In this document: positions 1-7,674 of the stretch, piece by piece
How positions within the stretch are numbered: the stretch's first letter is position 1
Layout of the letters: every line of letters starts with the position of its first letter
Assembly (NCBI GenBank): GCA_036160575.1
Contig: JAYYDT010000041.1
Span: forward strand, 1-25,660
Length of the DNA: 25,660 bases
Source of the DNA: TMED26 sp002694075
GTDB taxonomy: Bacteria > Pseudomonadota > Alphaproteobacteria > Thalassobaculales > Thalassobaculaceae
Direction: 5' to 3'
Made by a program: the position numbers and the translations under genes
Notes under the pieces: model-generated
Seen by the model: the letters and a program-made list of their open reading frames with translations, nothing else
Told to the model about the DNA's origin: nothing
The model's database searches: none

Positions 1-13
1 CATAAATTACCTC
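1..13 (-). promoter_or_regulatory. Start codon and ribosome-binding site of a gene leaving leftward
   Basis: The first three bases read CAT, an ATG on the minus strand. Five bases upstream of it on that strand lies GAGGT (positions 9-13), a good Shine-Dalgarno at good spacing. This suggests that a gene starts here and runs out of the window, so 1-495 would be its upstream region. Only the start codon is visible, so the product is unknown and the call rests on the ribosome-binding site alone. Confidence 0.5.
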
Positions 14-141
14 AAATGGCCTGGTTTTTTAGGCGAGTTCTCAATGTTTATATTTCCCAATCCCTGATTACAACCGCTATGGCTTGATGGGGGTGGAAAA
101 AAGATGGGATCAAGCGGGCGCCCGTTCGGCTATACAATAAA

Positions 142-173
142 ATTATGAAATAGAAAGAATAAAACCGATCGGT
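142..173 (-). promoter_or_regulatory. Possible leftward promoter with a palindromic operator
   Basis: On the minus strand, CATAAT (142-147) matches five of six bases of the -10 consensus. The perfect 10-bp palindrome ACCGATCGGT (164-173) lies where the -35 box would be, the place a repressor operator often occupies. There is no good -35 hexamer, so either an activator or another sigma factor would be needed, or the match is chance in AT-rich DNA. The site lies about 140 bases upstream of the leftward start codon at base 1. Confidence 0.25.
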
Positions 174-313
174 CCGTGACTGTAATTTGATAAGCGAAAG
201 CTAGTAACATACTAAAATAAAAACTGCAGTTTTGTAACCGGATTTATAAAGTTCCTTTGGAAAAATAGTGGTGCCGTTTGGCCGGAAATATCATTCTGCT
301 AAAGAGGTGCGCC

Positions 314-357
314 AAGTTCGCCAGTCGAGGGAAAGGGTGAAAGTTCGCTGAGGGAAA
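314..357. repeat. Imperfect direct repeat, two copies
   Basis: The sequence AAGTTCGC followed by GAGGGAAA occurs twice, at 314-334 and 341-357. The copies have different short spacers (five bases and one base between the two blocks). The unit lies in the intergenic region at the border between AT-rich and GC-rich DNA. It could be a pair of protein-binding sites or a small local duplication. Confidence 0.45.
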
Positions 358-495
358 CTGGGCTCGCCAGATCCATCCCACAAGAGCGCTCTCGTCACCC
401 GCCGCCAGGGCTGCTTTTAAATTTCGCGCGTCCCTGCCAATGGAAGGCGCGAGGCCACGTGGGGGACGGGCGGCTCGCGTCGTTGGCGGGGTTTT

Positions 496-1041
496 TTATG
501 CGTTAACGCGTTTAGCTGGCGGACGACCGGTCATCTTCCGCGCGGCCAGGCGTTGGACGACCGCCGGGCGCGGGCTTCGTAGGGTCACGTCCTCGAAAGC
601 GATGATCTCAAAACCCGTGTTGAAAACCGCGCGCAATTCGCCTGGCCGAAGCAGGAAATCCGGGTTGCGTGGCCGACCGAAAGCCTCATTGCCCACCGCG
701 AATGTCTCGTAAATCAGGCCGCCGCCGGGCGCCACCGCCGCGCGCAGATCGCCGAACAGGGGGCGGTGCAGATAGTTGGTGACCACCACCAGGTCGAAAG
801 TGCGCCCGGCCAGGGGGAAGCGGCCGCCCGCCTCCAAATCGGCTTCGACCGCGGTCACCCCGGGATGGTCCGCCAGGGTGCCGAGCGCCGTCAGGTCACG
901 GTCGAGGGCGGTCACCTGGAAACCGGCGGCCAGCAGAAGCCGGCTATGGCGGCCGCCGCCACAGGCCAAATCCAAGGCGTGGCCGCCGCCAAAGGCGGGC
1001 AGATGGGCGATAACCCAAGGCGATGGGGGCGCTGTTTGCAT
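496..1041 (-). CDS. Class I SAM-dependent methyltransferase, small
   Basis: A 181-residue protein with a Rossmann-type methyltransferase fold. Motif I reads LDLACGGGRHS near residues 23-33, followed by an acidic end of beta-2 (TALDRD) and a motif IV-like segment (FDLVVVTNYLHRPLF). The layout resembles the short TehB/UbiE-like methyltransferases common in proteobacteria, where the substrate usually cannot be predicted. It is transcribed away from the DUF1178 gene, with about 100 bases between the two starts. The C-terminus is rich in Arg and Pro. The family is confident; the substrate is not assigned. Confidence 0.8.
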   Translation of the reverse strand: MQTAPPSPWVIAHLPAFGGGHALDLACGGGRHSRLLLAAGFQVTALDRDLTALGTLADHPGVTAVEADLEAGGRFPLAGRTFDLVVVTNYLHRPLFGDLRAAVAPGGGLIYETFAVGNEAFGRPRNPDFLLRPGELRAVFNTGFEIIAFEDVTLRSPRPAVVQRLAARKMTGRPPAKRVNA

Positions 1042-1141
1042 GGCGTGATTGGACCCAGTGACAGCCGACTAAGATATTTGGATTTGGCGCCGGCGCCACC
1101 TATATACCGAAGGGCGAGGATGACAACATGATGACAGGACC

Positions 1142-1549
1142 GTGATTCGCTACGATCTCGTCTGTGACCGGGAGCATCACTTCGAGGGATGGTTCCGCGA
1201 CAGCGCCGCTTTCGAGGCGCAATGCGCCGCCGGCCAGTTGTCCTGCCCGGAATGCGCCAGCACGGCGGTGCGCAAATCCTTGATGGCGCCGTCGATCGGC
1301 GGCGGTCCCAAGGCCGAGGCGCGGCGCGCCGCCGCGATGCGCGCTAAAATCGAGGCCATGCGCACCCATGTGGAGGAAAACTTCGACTATGTGGGCGAGG
1401 ATTTCTCCGACGAGGCGCGCAAAATCCACGCCGGTGAAAGCGATGAGCGCGGGATTTACGGCGAGGCCAGCGCGCGTGAGGTGAAGGGGCTGCTTGACGA
1501 TGGCATCCCGGTGATGCCTCTGCCGGGCCGGCGGAAATCCGACGCTTAG
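1142..1549 (+). CDS. DUF1178 family protein
   Basis: A 135-residue protein starting at a GTG codon. The start is chosen because the family begins with a MIRYxLxC segment and no in-frame ATG precedes it. The N-terminus carries a zinc-ribbon-like arrangement: Cys8 and His12 in CDREHHFEGWF, then CPEC near residues 38-41. The middle is Ala/Arg/Glu-rich and helical. DUF1178 proteins are short, widespread in alphaproteobacteria and of unknown function. The gene lies 56 bases upstream of rsmB on the same strand and probably shares its transcript. One GANTC site (GATTC, 1144-1148) overlaps the start. Confidence 0.85.
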   Translation: MIRYDLVCDREHHFEGWFRDSAAFEAQCAAGQLSCPECASTAVRKSLMAPSIGGGPKAEARRAAAMRAKIEAMRTHVEENFDYVGEDFSDEARKIHAGESDERGIYGEASAREVKGLLDDGIPVMPLPGRRKSDA

Positions 1550-1605
1550 GCCAGTCGGCGCCGTTTCCCCTTGGTGGCGGCGACGATCCATGCTCAAAAC
1601 CGGCT

Positions 1606-2976
1606 ATGAGCGACACATCGACCTCCGCCCCCAAAACCAAGCCGGTGCGCGTCTCCCCCGCGCGCAGCGTCGCCTTCGACCTGTTGCGCGCGGTGTTGCG
1701 CAAGGGCACGCCGCTGGACGAGGCGTTGAAAGCCCATCGTGGTTTTGGCCTGCTGCCGGTGTCGGATCGTGGCTTTGCGCGTCTCTTGGCGGCCGTCACC
1801 TTGCGCCGCCTGGGCCAGATCGACCGGATTTTGGCGGGCCGCGTGACGAAACCCCTGCCGGCGCGCGCCTCGGCGGTGTGGGACGCCTTGCGCCTGGGGG
1901 TGGCGCAGATTTGTTTCGTCGAAACCAAACCGCACGCCGCCGTCGACACCACCGTCGACCTGGTGCGCGCGCGCGGCCATGACAGTTACGCCGGCTTGAC
2001 CAATGCCGTGCTGCGCGGGTTGGTGCGTGACAACGCCGATCTCGGCGCGCCGGAGGACAATTTACCGGACTGGCTGCGGGCCAGTTGGCGGGCGGCGTAT
2101 GGCGCCGAGACCACCGCCGCCATCGCCGCCGCGCTGATGCGCGAGCCGACTCTCGACCTGACCGTTCGCGACGATCCGACGGCGGTCGCCGCCAGCCTTG
2201 GCGGCACGGTGTTGATGGCGGAAAGTGTGCGCGTGCCGCTTACCGGTAATATTCCCGATCTGCCTGGCTATGACGATGGCGCTTGGTGGGTGCAGGACGC
2301 CGCCGCCGCCCTGCCGGTCCGCTTGCTGGGCGACCTGGCCGGCCGCCGCGTCATCGATCTGTGCGCCGCGCCGGGCGGCAAGACCGCCCAGTTATGCCAA
2401 TCCGGGGCCGAGGTGCTGGCCATTGACCGGGCGGCCAAACGCCTGACCCGGCTGCGCGAGAATTTGACCCGTCTTGGTTTGAGCGCGGCGACAGAGGTCG
2501 CCGACGCCACCACCTGGCGGCCCAAGGCGCCGGTCGACGCGGTGTTATTGGACGCGCCGTGCAGTGCCACCGGCACCATTCGCCGGCATCCCGATATCCT
2601 GCACCTGAAGGCGCCGGGCGACATCGCCCGGCTGGTCGATTTACAGACGCGCCTGTTGGCCAACGCGGCCGAAATGGTCAAACCCGGCGGTCAGTTGATG
2701 TATTGCACCTGCTCGCTGCAGCCGGAGGAAGGCGAGGCCCGCGTCGCCGCGTTTTTGGCCGAGCGTCCGGACTGGCGGCGGGCGCCCATCGCGGCGGGCG
2801 AGATCGCCGGCGGCGGCGCCTGGCTGACCGCCGACGGGGACCTGCGTACCTTGCCGAGCCATTTGCCGGATGCCGGCGGGCTCGACGGGTTTTACGCCGC
2901 GCGCCTAACCCGCCGGGCGGCGGCCGTGGGCGGCGGCGCTCCCTTGAAGCGGGCGAGGATACCTGTTAACGACTAA
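1606..2976 (+). CDS. rsmB: RsmB-type 16S rRNA (cytosine-C5)-methyltransferase
   Basis: A 456-residue RNA m5C methyltransferase of the RsmB/NOL1/NOP2 family. An N-terminal NusB-like RNA-binding domain (about residues 15-145) precedes the SAM-binding catalytic domain. SAM motif I is DLCAAPGGKT at 251-260. The two catalytic cysteines of the family are visible: Cys319 in DAPCSATG and Cys369 in YCTCSLQPEEGE. In E. coli RsmB modifies C967 of 16S rRNA in the cytoplasm. Length and domain order are normal. The start has a weak ribosome-binding site but fits the family's N-terminus. The stop codon is four bases from the start of rpe, so the two genes are almost certainly cotranscribed. Confidence 0.93.
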   Translation: MSDTSTSAPKTKPVRVSPARSVAFDLLRAVLRKGTPLDEALKAHRGFGLLPVSDRGFARLLAAVTLRRLGQIDRILAGRVTKPLPARASAVWDALRLGVAQICFVETKPHAAVDTTVDLVRARGHDSYAGLTNAVLRGLVRDNADLGAPEDNLPDWLRASWRAAYGAETTAAIAAALMREPTLDLTVRDDPTAVAASLGGTVLMAESVRVPLTGNIPDLPGYDDGAWWVQDAAAALPVRLLGDLAGRRVIDLCAAPGGKTAQLCQSGAEVLAIDRAAKRLTRLRENLTRLGLSAATEVADATTWRPKAPVDAVLLDAPCSATGTIRRHPDILHLKAPGDIARLVDLQTRLLANAAEMVKPGGQLMYCTCSLQPEEGEARVAAFLAERPDWRRAPIAAGEIAGGGAWLTADGDLRTLPSHLPDAGGLDGFYAARLTRRAAAVGGGAPLKRARIPVND

Positions 2977-2980
2977 CTTT

Positions 2981-3691
2981 ATGACCGCCGCGCCCGCCAC
3001 ACCCCTCCTCGCGCCTCTCGTCGCGCCCCCTGTCTCGCCCCTGGTCGCGCCCAGTATTCTGTCGGCCGATTTCGCCCAGTTGGGCACCGAAATCGCGGCC
3101 ATCGACGCGGCCGGCGCCGATTGGGTGCATGTCGATGTGATGGACGGCCATTTCGTTCCCAATCTGACCATCGGCCCACCGGTCATCAAAGCCCTGCGTC
3201 GGCACAGCGCGAAACCTTTCGACGTGCATTTGATGATCGACCCGGTCGATCCCTATCTCGCCGATTTCGCCGCCGCCGGCGCCGATATCATCACCATCCA
3301 TGTCGAAGCCGGCGCCCATGTCCAGCGCAGCCTGCAGGTCATCGCCGGGCTTGGGAAAAAGGCCGGCATCGCGCTCAACCCCGGCACCCCGGCGGGCGCC
3401 ATTGAATATCTTTTGGACAGCGTCGATCTGGTTCTGGTGATGACGGTCAACCCCGGGTTCGGGGGACAGTCCTTCATCGCAAATCAATGCGCTAAGATCG
3501 CCGAGATCCGCGGCATGATCGACGCCAGCGGGCGGGACATCCACCTGCAGGTGGATGGCGGGATCACGCCCGAGACGGCGGTTCAAGTGGTCGCCGCCGG
3601 CGCCGATGTGATGGTCGCCGGCACCGCCTGCTTTCGCGGCGGCCCCGACCACTACGCGGCCAATATCGCCGCTTTGAAAGCTGGTGCCTAG
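2981..3691 (+). CDS. rpe: Ribulose-phosphate 3-epimerase
   Basis: A 236-residue TIM-barrel enzyme that interconverts D-ribulose 5-phosphate and D-xylulose 5-phosphate in the pentose phosphate pathway. Conserved residues are all present: the APSILSADF opening, metal ligands His50 and His83, the catalytic aspartates in HVDVMDGHFVP (Asp52) and in VDGGI (Asp192), and the MTVNPGFGGQ phosphate-loop segment. About 20 extra residues rich in Pro, Ala and Val precede the usual first strand. No nearer ATG exists, so either the extension is real or translation begins at an internal rare start. The gene sits between rsmB and the heparinase-like gene in one operon and overlaps the latter by 8 bases. Confidence 0.95.
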   Translation: MTAAPATPLLAPLVAPPVSPLVAPSILSADFAQLGTEIAAIDAAGADWVHVDVMDGHFVPNLTIGPPVIKALRRHSAKPFDVHLMIDPVDPYLADFAAAGADIITIHVEAGAHVQRSLQVIAGLGKKAGIALNPGTPAGAIEYLLDSVDLVLVMTVNPGFGGQSFIANQCAKIAEIRGMIDASGRDIHLQVDGGITPETAVQVVAAGADVMVAGTACFRGGPDHYAANIAALKAGA

Positions 3692-5300
3692 GGGCGGGCG
3701 TTCGCTGCCCGCTCTGCTGCGCGGGGTTTTCGCTTGGGCTTTCGCGCGGCGCTTGCCGGTGCCCGGCGCGCCGGCTTTGGTGATCGATGACAGTTGGCAC
3801 GGTGCGGCGGCCCATGGCCGTCTGTTGATCGAGGGCAGACTGGCGACGCCCCATGGCGAGGTTGACCTGATCGCCGCTTGGCGACGTCCGGCGACGGCGG
3901 CGAAGGTGGCCGCCGGCACGCCGGCGGCTTTTGGTTGGTTGCGCGATCTGCGCGAACTGGGCGGCGAGGCGGCCCGCCTGAAAGCGCGCGAATTGGTGCA
4001 GGCCTGGTTCGACGGCGGCCGGCCCGGCGGCGGCGCGGCGGCTGACATCACCGCTCGTCGGGTGGTCCATTGGATCGGTCATTTCAGCTTTTTTTGCGCC
4101 TCGGCCGATGACGACTTTCGCCGCGCCTTCATGGCCCAAATCGCCGCTGACGCCGCCAACCTGCGCCGCACGCTCAGCCTCGGGCAAACCGGCTCGTCGC
4201 CGTTGGTGGTGTTCAAAGGCGTGCTTTGGGCGACCTTGTTTTTAACCGGTGGCTTGGATGGTCGCCGCCATTTCGAGCGCTGGCTTGGCGACGCCTTGGC
4301 GGCCAGTTTCGACGCCAACGGCGGCCCGATCGACCGCGCGCCCGATAGCGCGGCACGCGCGCTCGCCGATCTAATCGACATTCGCCAAGCCTTCCGCGCC
4401 GCCGGCCATGAAGAACCGGAGCCGGTCGCCAGCGCCATCGAGGCGGCCACCGCCTGGGTGCGGATGATGCGCCATGGCGACGGCGGTTTGGCCTGTTTCA
4501 ATGGCGCGGCGGCGATGTCGGGGCCAGATCTCGACCATCTGCTGACGGTCGCTGACAGCAAGGCACGCGCGCTACGCGAGGCGCCGGACAGCGGCTATAT
4601 GCGCTTGGTCGGGGGGCGCACGGTGGTGGTCATCGACGGCGGGGTTGGCGCTGTCGGCGCGGCGCGGAGCCATGCCGCGCCGCTGGCTTTTGAAATGTCG
4701 GTGGGCCGGCAACGCCTGGTGGTCAACTGCGGGGCCGCCGACCACGACGACCGCTGGTCCACGCCGCTCCGCGCGACCGCCGCCCACAGCACTTTGATCG
4801 TCGACGATTGCAACGCGGTGGCGATCGCCGCCGATGGCCGCATCGCGCGGCGCCCGGATCTCGCGCGTGCGCGCCGTGATGTCGCGGAGCGTAACCAATG
4901 GTTCGAGGGCGAGCATGACGGCTATGCCGCGCGCTATGGCGTGGTCCATCGTCGGCGCTTGTTTTTGGCCGCCGCCGGCGGCGACCTGCGCGGCGAGGAC
5001 ATGTTGGTGTATGGCGGCGGCCCCAGCCAGCGGGGCAAGCGGGCGGTGGTGCGTTTTCATCTCCATCCGCGGGTCAGCGCCTCGTTGGTGCAAAACGGTA
5101 CCGAGGTCCTGTTGCGCCTGCCCAGCGGCACCGGCTGGCGCTTTCGGGTGGCCGGTGGCGCGGTGGCTTTGCACGACAGCGTTTATTTCGGCGATGGCGG
5201 CTTGGCGCGCTGCCAGCAGATTGTCGTCGACGCCGACCTCGACACCGCTTTGGACCAAGGCACCTGTCAGATCAAATGGGCTTTTCGCCGCGAGGGCTAA
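3684..5300 (+). CDS. Heparinase II/III-like family protein
   Basis: A 538-residue protein whose C-terminal half matches the heparinase II/III-like beta-sandwich: YMRLVGGRTVVVIDGG, AAHSTLIVDD, and HDGYAARYGVVHRRRLFL around residue 411. An alpha-helical toroid forms the N-terminal half. The GTG start overlaps the rpe stop by 8 bases, which implies translational coupling. The usual DGGHxSRSP-type active-site segment is represented only by NGGPIDRAP near residue 213, so polysaccharide lyase activity is uncertain. Chromosomal alphaproteobacterial copies sit beside rsmB and often next to purH, and their role, possibly in envelope polysaccharide, is not established. Here purH is absent. The stop codon overlaps that of pheA on the other strand. 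Confidence 0.88.
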   Translation: MPRGGRSLPALLRGVFAWAFARRLPVPGAPALVIDDSWHGAAAHGRLLIEGRLATPHGEVDLIAAWRRPATAAKVAAGTPAAFGWLRDLRELGGEAARLKARELVQAWFDGGRPGGGAAADITARRVVHWIGHFSFFCASADDDFRRAFMAQIAADAANLRRTLSLGQTGSSPLVVFKGVLWATLFLTGGLDGRRHFERWLGDALAASFDANGGPIDRAPDSAARALADLIDIRQAFRAAGHEEPEPVASAIEAATAWVRMMRHGDGGLACFNGAAAMSGPDLDHLLTVADSKARALREAPDSGYMRLVGGRTVVVIDGGVGAVGAARSHAAPLAFEMSVGRQRLVVNCGAADHDDRWSTPLRATAAHSTLIVDDCNAVAIAADGRIARRPDLARARRDVAERNQWFEGEHDGYAARYGVVHRRRLFLAAAGGDLRGEDMLVYGGGPSQRGKRAVVRFHLHPRVSASLVQNGTEVLLRLPSGTGWRFRVAGGAVALHDSVYFGDGGLARCQQIVVDADLDTALDQGTCQIKWAFRREG

Positions 5301-6157
5301 TCGCCATTGCGCGCGCGAAACGGATCGGCCGGATAGCTGCCCAACACGCGCACCGCGTCCTCTGGGCAGAAAAAGCGCAATTCCTCCATCGCCATGCGCA
5401 TCGCGGGGCTCTCCACATGACCTTCCGCGTCGACATAGAATTGCGCCGCCGAGAACGACCCGTCGACCAAATACGATTCCAATTTCGTCAGGTTGACGCC
5501 ATTGGTGGCGAACCCGCCCAACGCCTTGTACAGCGCCGCCGGTACCGAGCGCACCCGGAACACCACGGTGGTCACATAACGCCCGTCATCGGTCGGCGGT
5601 GTCGCCGCCGCCCGCCCCATGATCAGGAAACGGGTGGTGTTATGGGCGGCGTCTTCGATATCGGCGCGCAAAATTTCAAGGCCGTTCAATTCGGCCGCCA
5701 AAGACGAGGCGATCGCGGCCACGCTGGGATCGCCGGCGGCGGCGATTTCGGCGGCCGACCCGGCGGTATCGGCGCTGATCACCGGGGTCAGGCCGAGGTC
5801 GCGGATCAATTTGCGGCATTGGGCCAGCGCGTGGGTATGGCTTTTGACCTGCCGTAGATCGCTGATTTTGGCGCCTTTGACGCCCAGCAGCATGTGGTTC
5901 ACGCGCTGAAAATGCTCGCCGGTGATGAACAGGCCGGATTCCGGCAGCAGGTGATGAATATCGGCGACACGCCCGGCGACCGAGTTCTCCACCGGCACCA
6001 TGGCGCACAGCGCGCGCTCTTCCTGCACCGCCAGCAGCATGTCTTCGAAACTGGCGCAGGGCAGCACGTCGAGGTCGGGACGGGCGGCTTGACACGCGGC
6101 GTGAGAGTAGGCGCCAGGCATGCCCTGGAAGGCGATGGTGCGGGTCGGATCGGTCAC
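5297..6157 (-). CDS. pheA: Prephenate dehydratase with ACT domain
   Basis: A 286-residue monofunctional prephenate dehydratase, converting prephenate to phenylpyruvate for phenylalanine synthesis. The catalytic domain opens with IAFQGMPGAYSHAA and contains the diagnostic TRF triplet (175-177). The regulatory ACT domain (about 193-275) carries NLTKLESYLVDGSF, typical of phenylalanine feedback control. The start is taken as GTG at 6157: AAAGG lies seven bases upstream, and the residues encoded further upstream are low-complexity and unlike the family. No chorismate mutase domain is fused. The gene is 37 bases downstream of kdsB and probably cotranscribed with it. Its stop shares bases with the heparinase stop on the opposite strand. 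Confidence 0.94.
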   Translation of the reverse strand: MTDPTRTIAFQGMPGAYSHAACQAARPDLDVLPCASFEDMLLAVQEERALCAMVPVENSVAGRVADIHHLLPESGLFITGEHFQRVNHMLLGVKGAKISDLRQVKSHTHALAQCRKLIRDLGLTPVISADTAGSAAEIAAAGDPSVAAIASSLAAELNGLEILRADIEDAAHNTTRFLIMGRAAATPPTDDGRYVTTVVFRVRSVPAALYKALGGFATNGVNLTKLESYLVDGSFSAAQFYVDAEGHVESPAMRMAMEELRFFCPEDAVRVLGSYPADPFRARNGD

Positions 6158-6194
6158 TTTGCGGCCTTTCACTGGCGGGCTCGGTGACGGCCGC

Positions 6195-6956
6195 CTAGGC
6201 GCCCCCGGCCAAAAGCGCGCGGGCGCGGTCAAGGTCGGCCGGAGTATCGACACCTAGGGGAACCGTGTCAACGCGCGCCACGTCAATGCGCATACCGGCC
6301 TCGAGTGCCCGTAATTGCTCCAAACGCTCGCGCTGCTCAAGGGGCGAGGGCGGCAGATGGACAAAACGCGCCAGGGCCGCTCGCCGAAAGGCGTAGAGGC
6401 CGATATGGTGAAACACCGGCCCGTCACCCCACGGCGCCGGAAATTTGGTGAAATAAAGCGCCCGACCCCGCCGCCCGTCCGGTGCCCAGGCGACCACCGG
6501 TTTGTTGACACTGGTGCTCTCCCGCTCGGCCGGGTCGGCGATCTCGGCGGCGACCGTGCCGATATCGACCGCCGGATCGGCCAACAGGTCAAGGGCGGCG
6601 CGGATCACCGCCGGTTCCAACACCGGCAGATCGCCCTGAACGTTGATCACCGCGTCATGACGGCCGTCGGGGTCGATGCGTTCCAGGGCTTCGAAAATAC
6701 GGTCCGAGCCCGACGGATGATCGGCGCGGGTTAGCACCGCCTCGCCACCGACCGCCTCAATCGCGTCGGCGATCTCCGGCTCGCCGGCGGCGACCACCAC
6801 GCGGCCAAGCCCGGCTTCCATCGCCCGTCGCCATACATGCACGATCATCGGCGCGCCGTGGATATCGGCCAAGGGTTTGCCGGGCAGGCGCTGTGACGCC
6901 ATCCGCGCCGGGATCAGGGTCACGGGCGCCCGCGGCGCCCCGGGGGCGGTGGTCAT
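6195..6956 (-). CDS. kdsB: 3-deoxy-manno-octulosonate cytidylyltransferase (CMP-KDO synthetase)
   Basis: A 253-residue nucleotidyltransferase that activates KDO with CTP for lipopolysaccharide inner-core synthesis in the cytoplasm. Diagnostic segments are the N-terminal IPARMASQRLPGKPL, HPSGSDR, NVQGDLP, HIGLYAFRR and PLEQRERLEQLRALE. The ATG at 6956 is preceded by AAAGGAAAA at good spacing and matches the family N-terminus; the longer in-frame extension upstream does not resemble the family. Presence of the gene implies a KDO-containing lipopolysaccharide and a Gram-negative envelope. It leads a kdsB-pheA unit, an arrangement seen in other alphaproteobacteria, and is divergent from the cytochrome c gene. 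Confidence 0.95.
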   Translation of the reverse strand: MTTAPGAPRAPVTLIPARMASQRLPGKPLADIHGAPMIVHVWRRAMEAGLGRVVVAAGEPEIADAIEAVGGEAVLTRADHPSGSDRIFEALERIDPDGRHDAVINVQGDLPVLEPAVIRAALDLLADPAVDIGTVAAEIADPAERESTSVNKPVVAWAPDGRRGRALYFTKFPAPWGDGPVFHHIGLYAFRRAALARFVHLPPSPLEQRERLEQLRALEAGMRIDVARVDTVPLGVDTPADLDRARALLAGGA

Positions 6957-7012
6957 GGATCGTTTTCCTTTCAACTGCGGGCCGATGATACGGGGGCAAT
7001 CTGACGCACACA

Positions 7013-7040
7013 ACGGCCTTGCGTGACCGCCCGGGGCCGT
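7013..7040. repeat. Inverted repeat in the kdsB/cytochrome divergent region
   Basis: ACGGCC (7013-7018) and GGCCGT (7035-7040) form a perfect six-base inverted repeat around a 16-base centre in the 149-base divergent region. It could be an operator serving either gene or both, but six-base arms are common by chance in such GC-rich DNA. Confidence 0.25.
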
Positions 7041-7105
7041 GTCACAAGGTAGCAAAAATACGCGCCATTTCGGCGGAAACGGTACTCAAGGGCGGGAACT
7101 AAGCG

Positions 7106-7639
7106 ATGGAATGGTATAAAGTTTCGGGCGTCATTCTGGCTTCGGCGTTGATCGCCATGTTGAGCGGTAAGGTCGCTGACACCCTGGTCGACCCGACCAT
7201 GCCGATGGAAGCCGCGCTCGCCGTCGCCGACGCGCCGCCGGCCCCGGCCGCGGCCAAGCCGCAAGCGGCCGCCGTCGATATTTCAGGCGCCCTCGTCATG
7301 TTGGCCAGCGCCGACGCCGGCAAGGGTGCCAAGATCGCCAAGAAATGCGCCTCCTGCCACAGCTTTAACAAGGGCGGGAAAAACAAGGTCGGCCCCAACC
7401 TTTGGAACATTGTCAACAAGTCCAAAGCGAGCGTGGATGGCTATAAATATTCCAAAGCCTTGTCCGGTTACGGAGGAGCCTGGGATTGGGATGCGCTGAA
7501 CGGATTTTTGGCCAACCCCAAAGCCTATGTCAAAGGCACCAAAATGGCTTACGCCGGCCTGAAGAAGGACGGCGACCGCGCGGCCATGCTGGCCTATCTG
7601 CGCAGTCTCAGCGAGACCCCGGCCGACCTGCCCAACTAA
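7106..7639 (+). CDS. Membrane-anchored class I cytochrome c (CycM/c552-like)
   Basis: A 177-residue protein with an uncleaved N-terminal membrane helix (about 6-20), an Ala/Pro-rich flexible linker (about 38-58) and a C-terminal class I cytochrome c domain. The haem-binding motif is CASCH at 81-85; Met147 in GTKMAYAGL is the expected second axial ligand, and the domain ends with the usual LAYLRSL helix. The protein should sit in the periplasmic face of the inner membrane and carry electrons between the bc1 complex and a terminal oxidase, as known CycM-type cytochromes do. It is monocistronic or reads into the phosphatase gene 79 bases downstream. The ribosome-binding site is modest. Confidence 0.92.
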   Translation: MEWYKVSGVILASALIAMLSGKVADTLVDPTMPMEAALAVADAPPAPAAAKPQAAAVDISGALVMLASADAGKGAKIAKKCASCHSFNKGGKNKVGPNLWNIVNKSKASVDGYKYSKALSGYGGAWDWDALNGFLANPKAYVKGTKMAYAGLKKDGDRAAMLAYLRSLSETPADLPN

Positions 7640-7674
7640 CCGTGATTGACCGGTTCCGGCGGGCGCGCCATAGT

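Larger units (their letters stand above)
1..495. other. Long intergenic region with an AT-rich first 300 bases
   Basis: No convincing coding frame is present. Positions 1-300 contain 117 G or C bases out of 300 (39%), far below the clearly GC-rich genes that follow, and composition rises again after about 360. The stretch holds short palindromes at 115-124, 164-173 and 383-392, an imperfect direct repeat at 314-357, and possible minus-strand promoter elements. It probably serves as the control region of the leftward gene starting at base 1. The 3' ends of transcripts from the methyltransferase gene must also lie here, but no textbook intrinsic terminator was found. Confidence 0.6.

Noticed and set aside
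300..400. Resemblance of GGGAAAGGGTGAAAGTTCGCTG to cobalamin or lysine riboswitch core segments
   Set aside because: The match is partial, the B12-box and peripheral stems are not found, and no plus-strand gene follows before the antisense methyltransferase. The direct repeat explains part of the similarity. A covariance search would settle it.
440..495. Possible intrinsic terminator ending in GGGGTTTTTT (488-497)
   Set aside because: The best stem is 8 bp with a G-U pair and lies about a dozen bases before the T run. No plus-strand gene precedes it.
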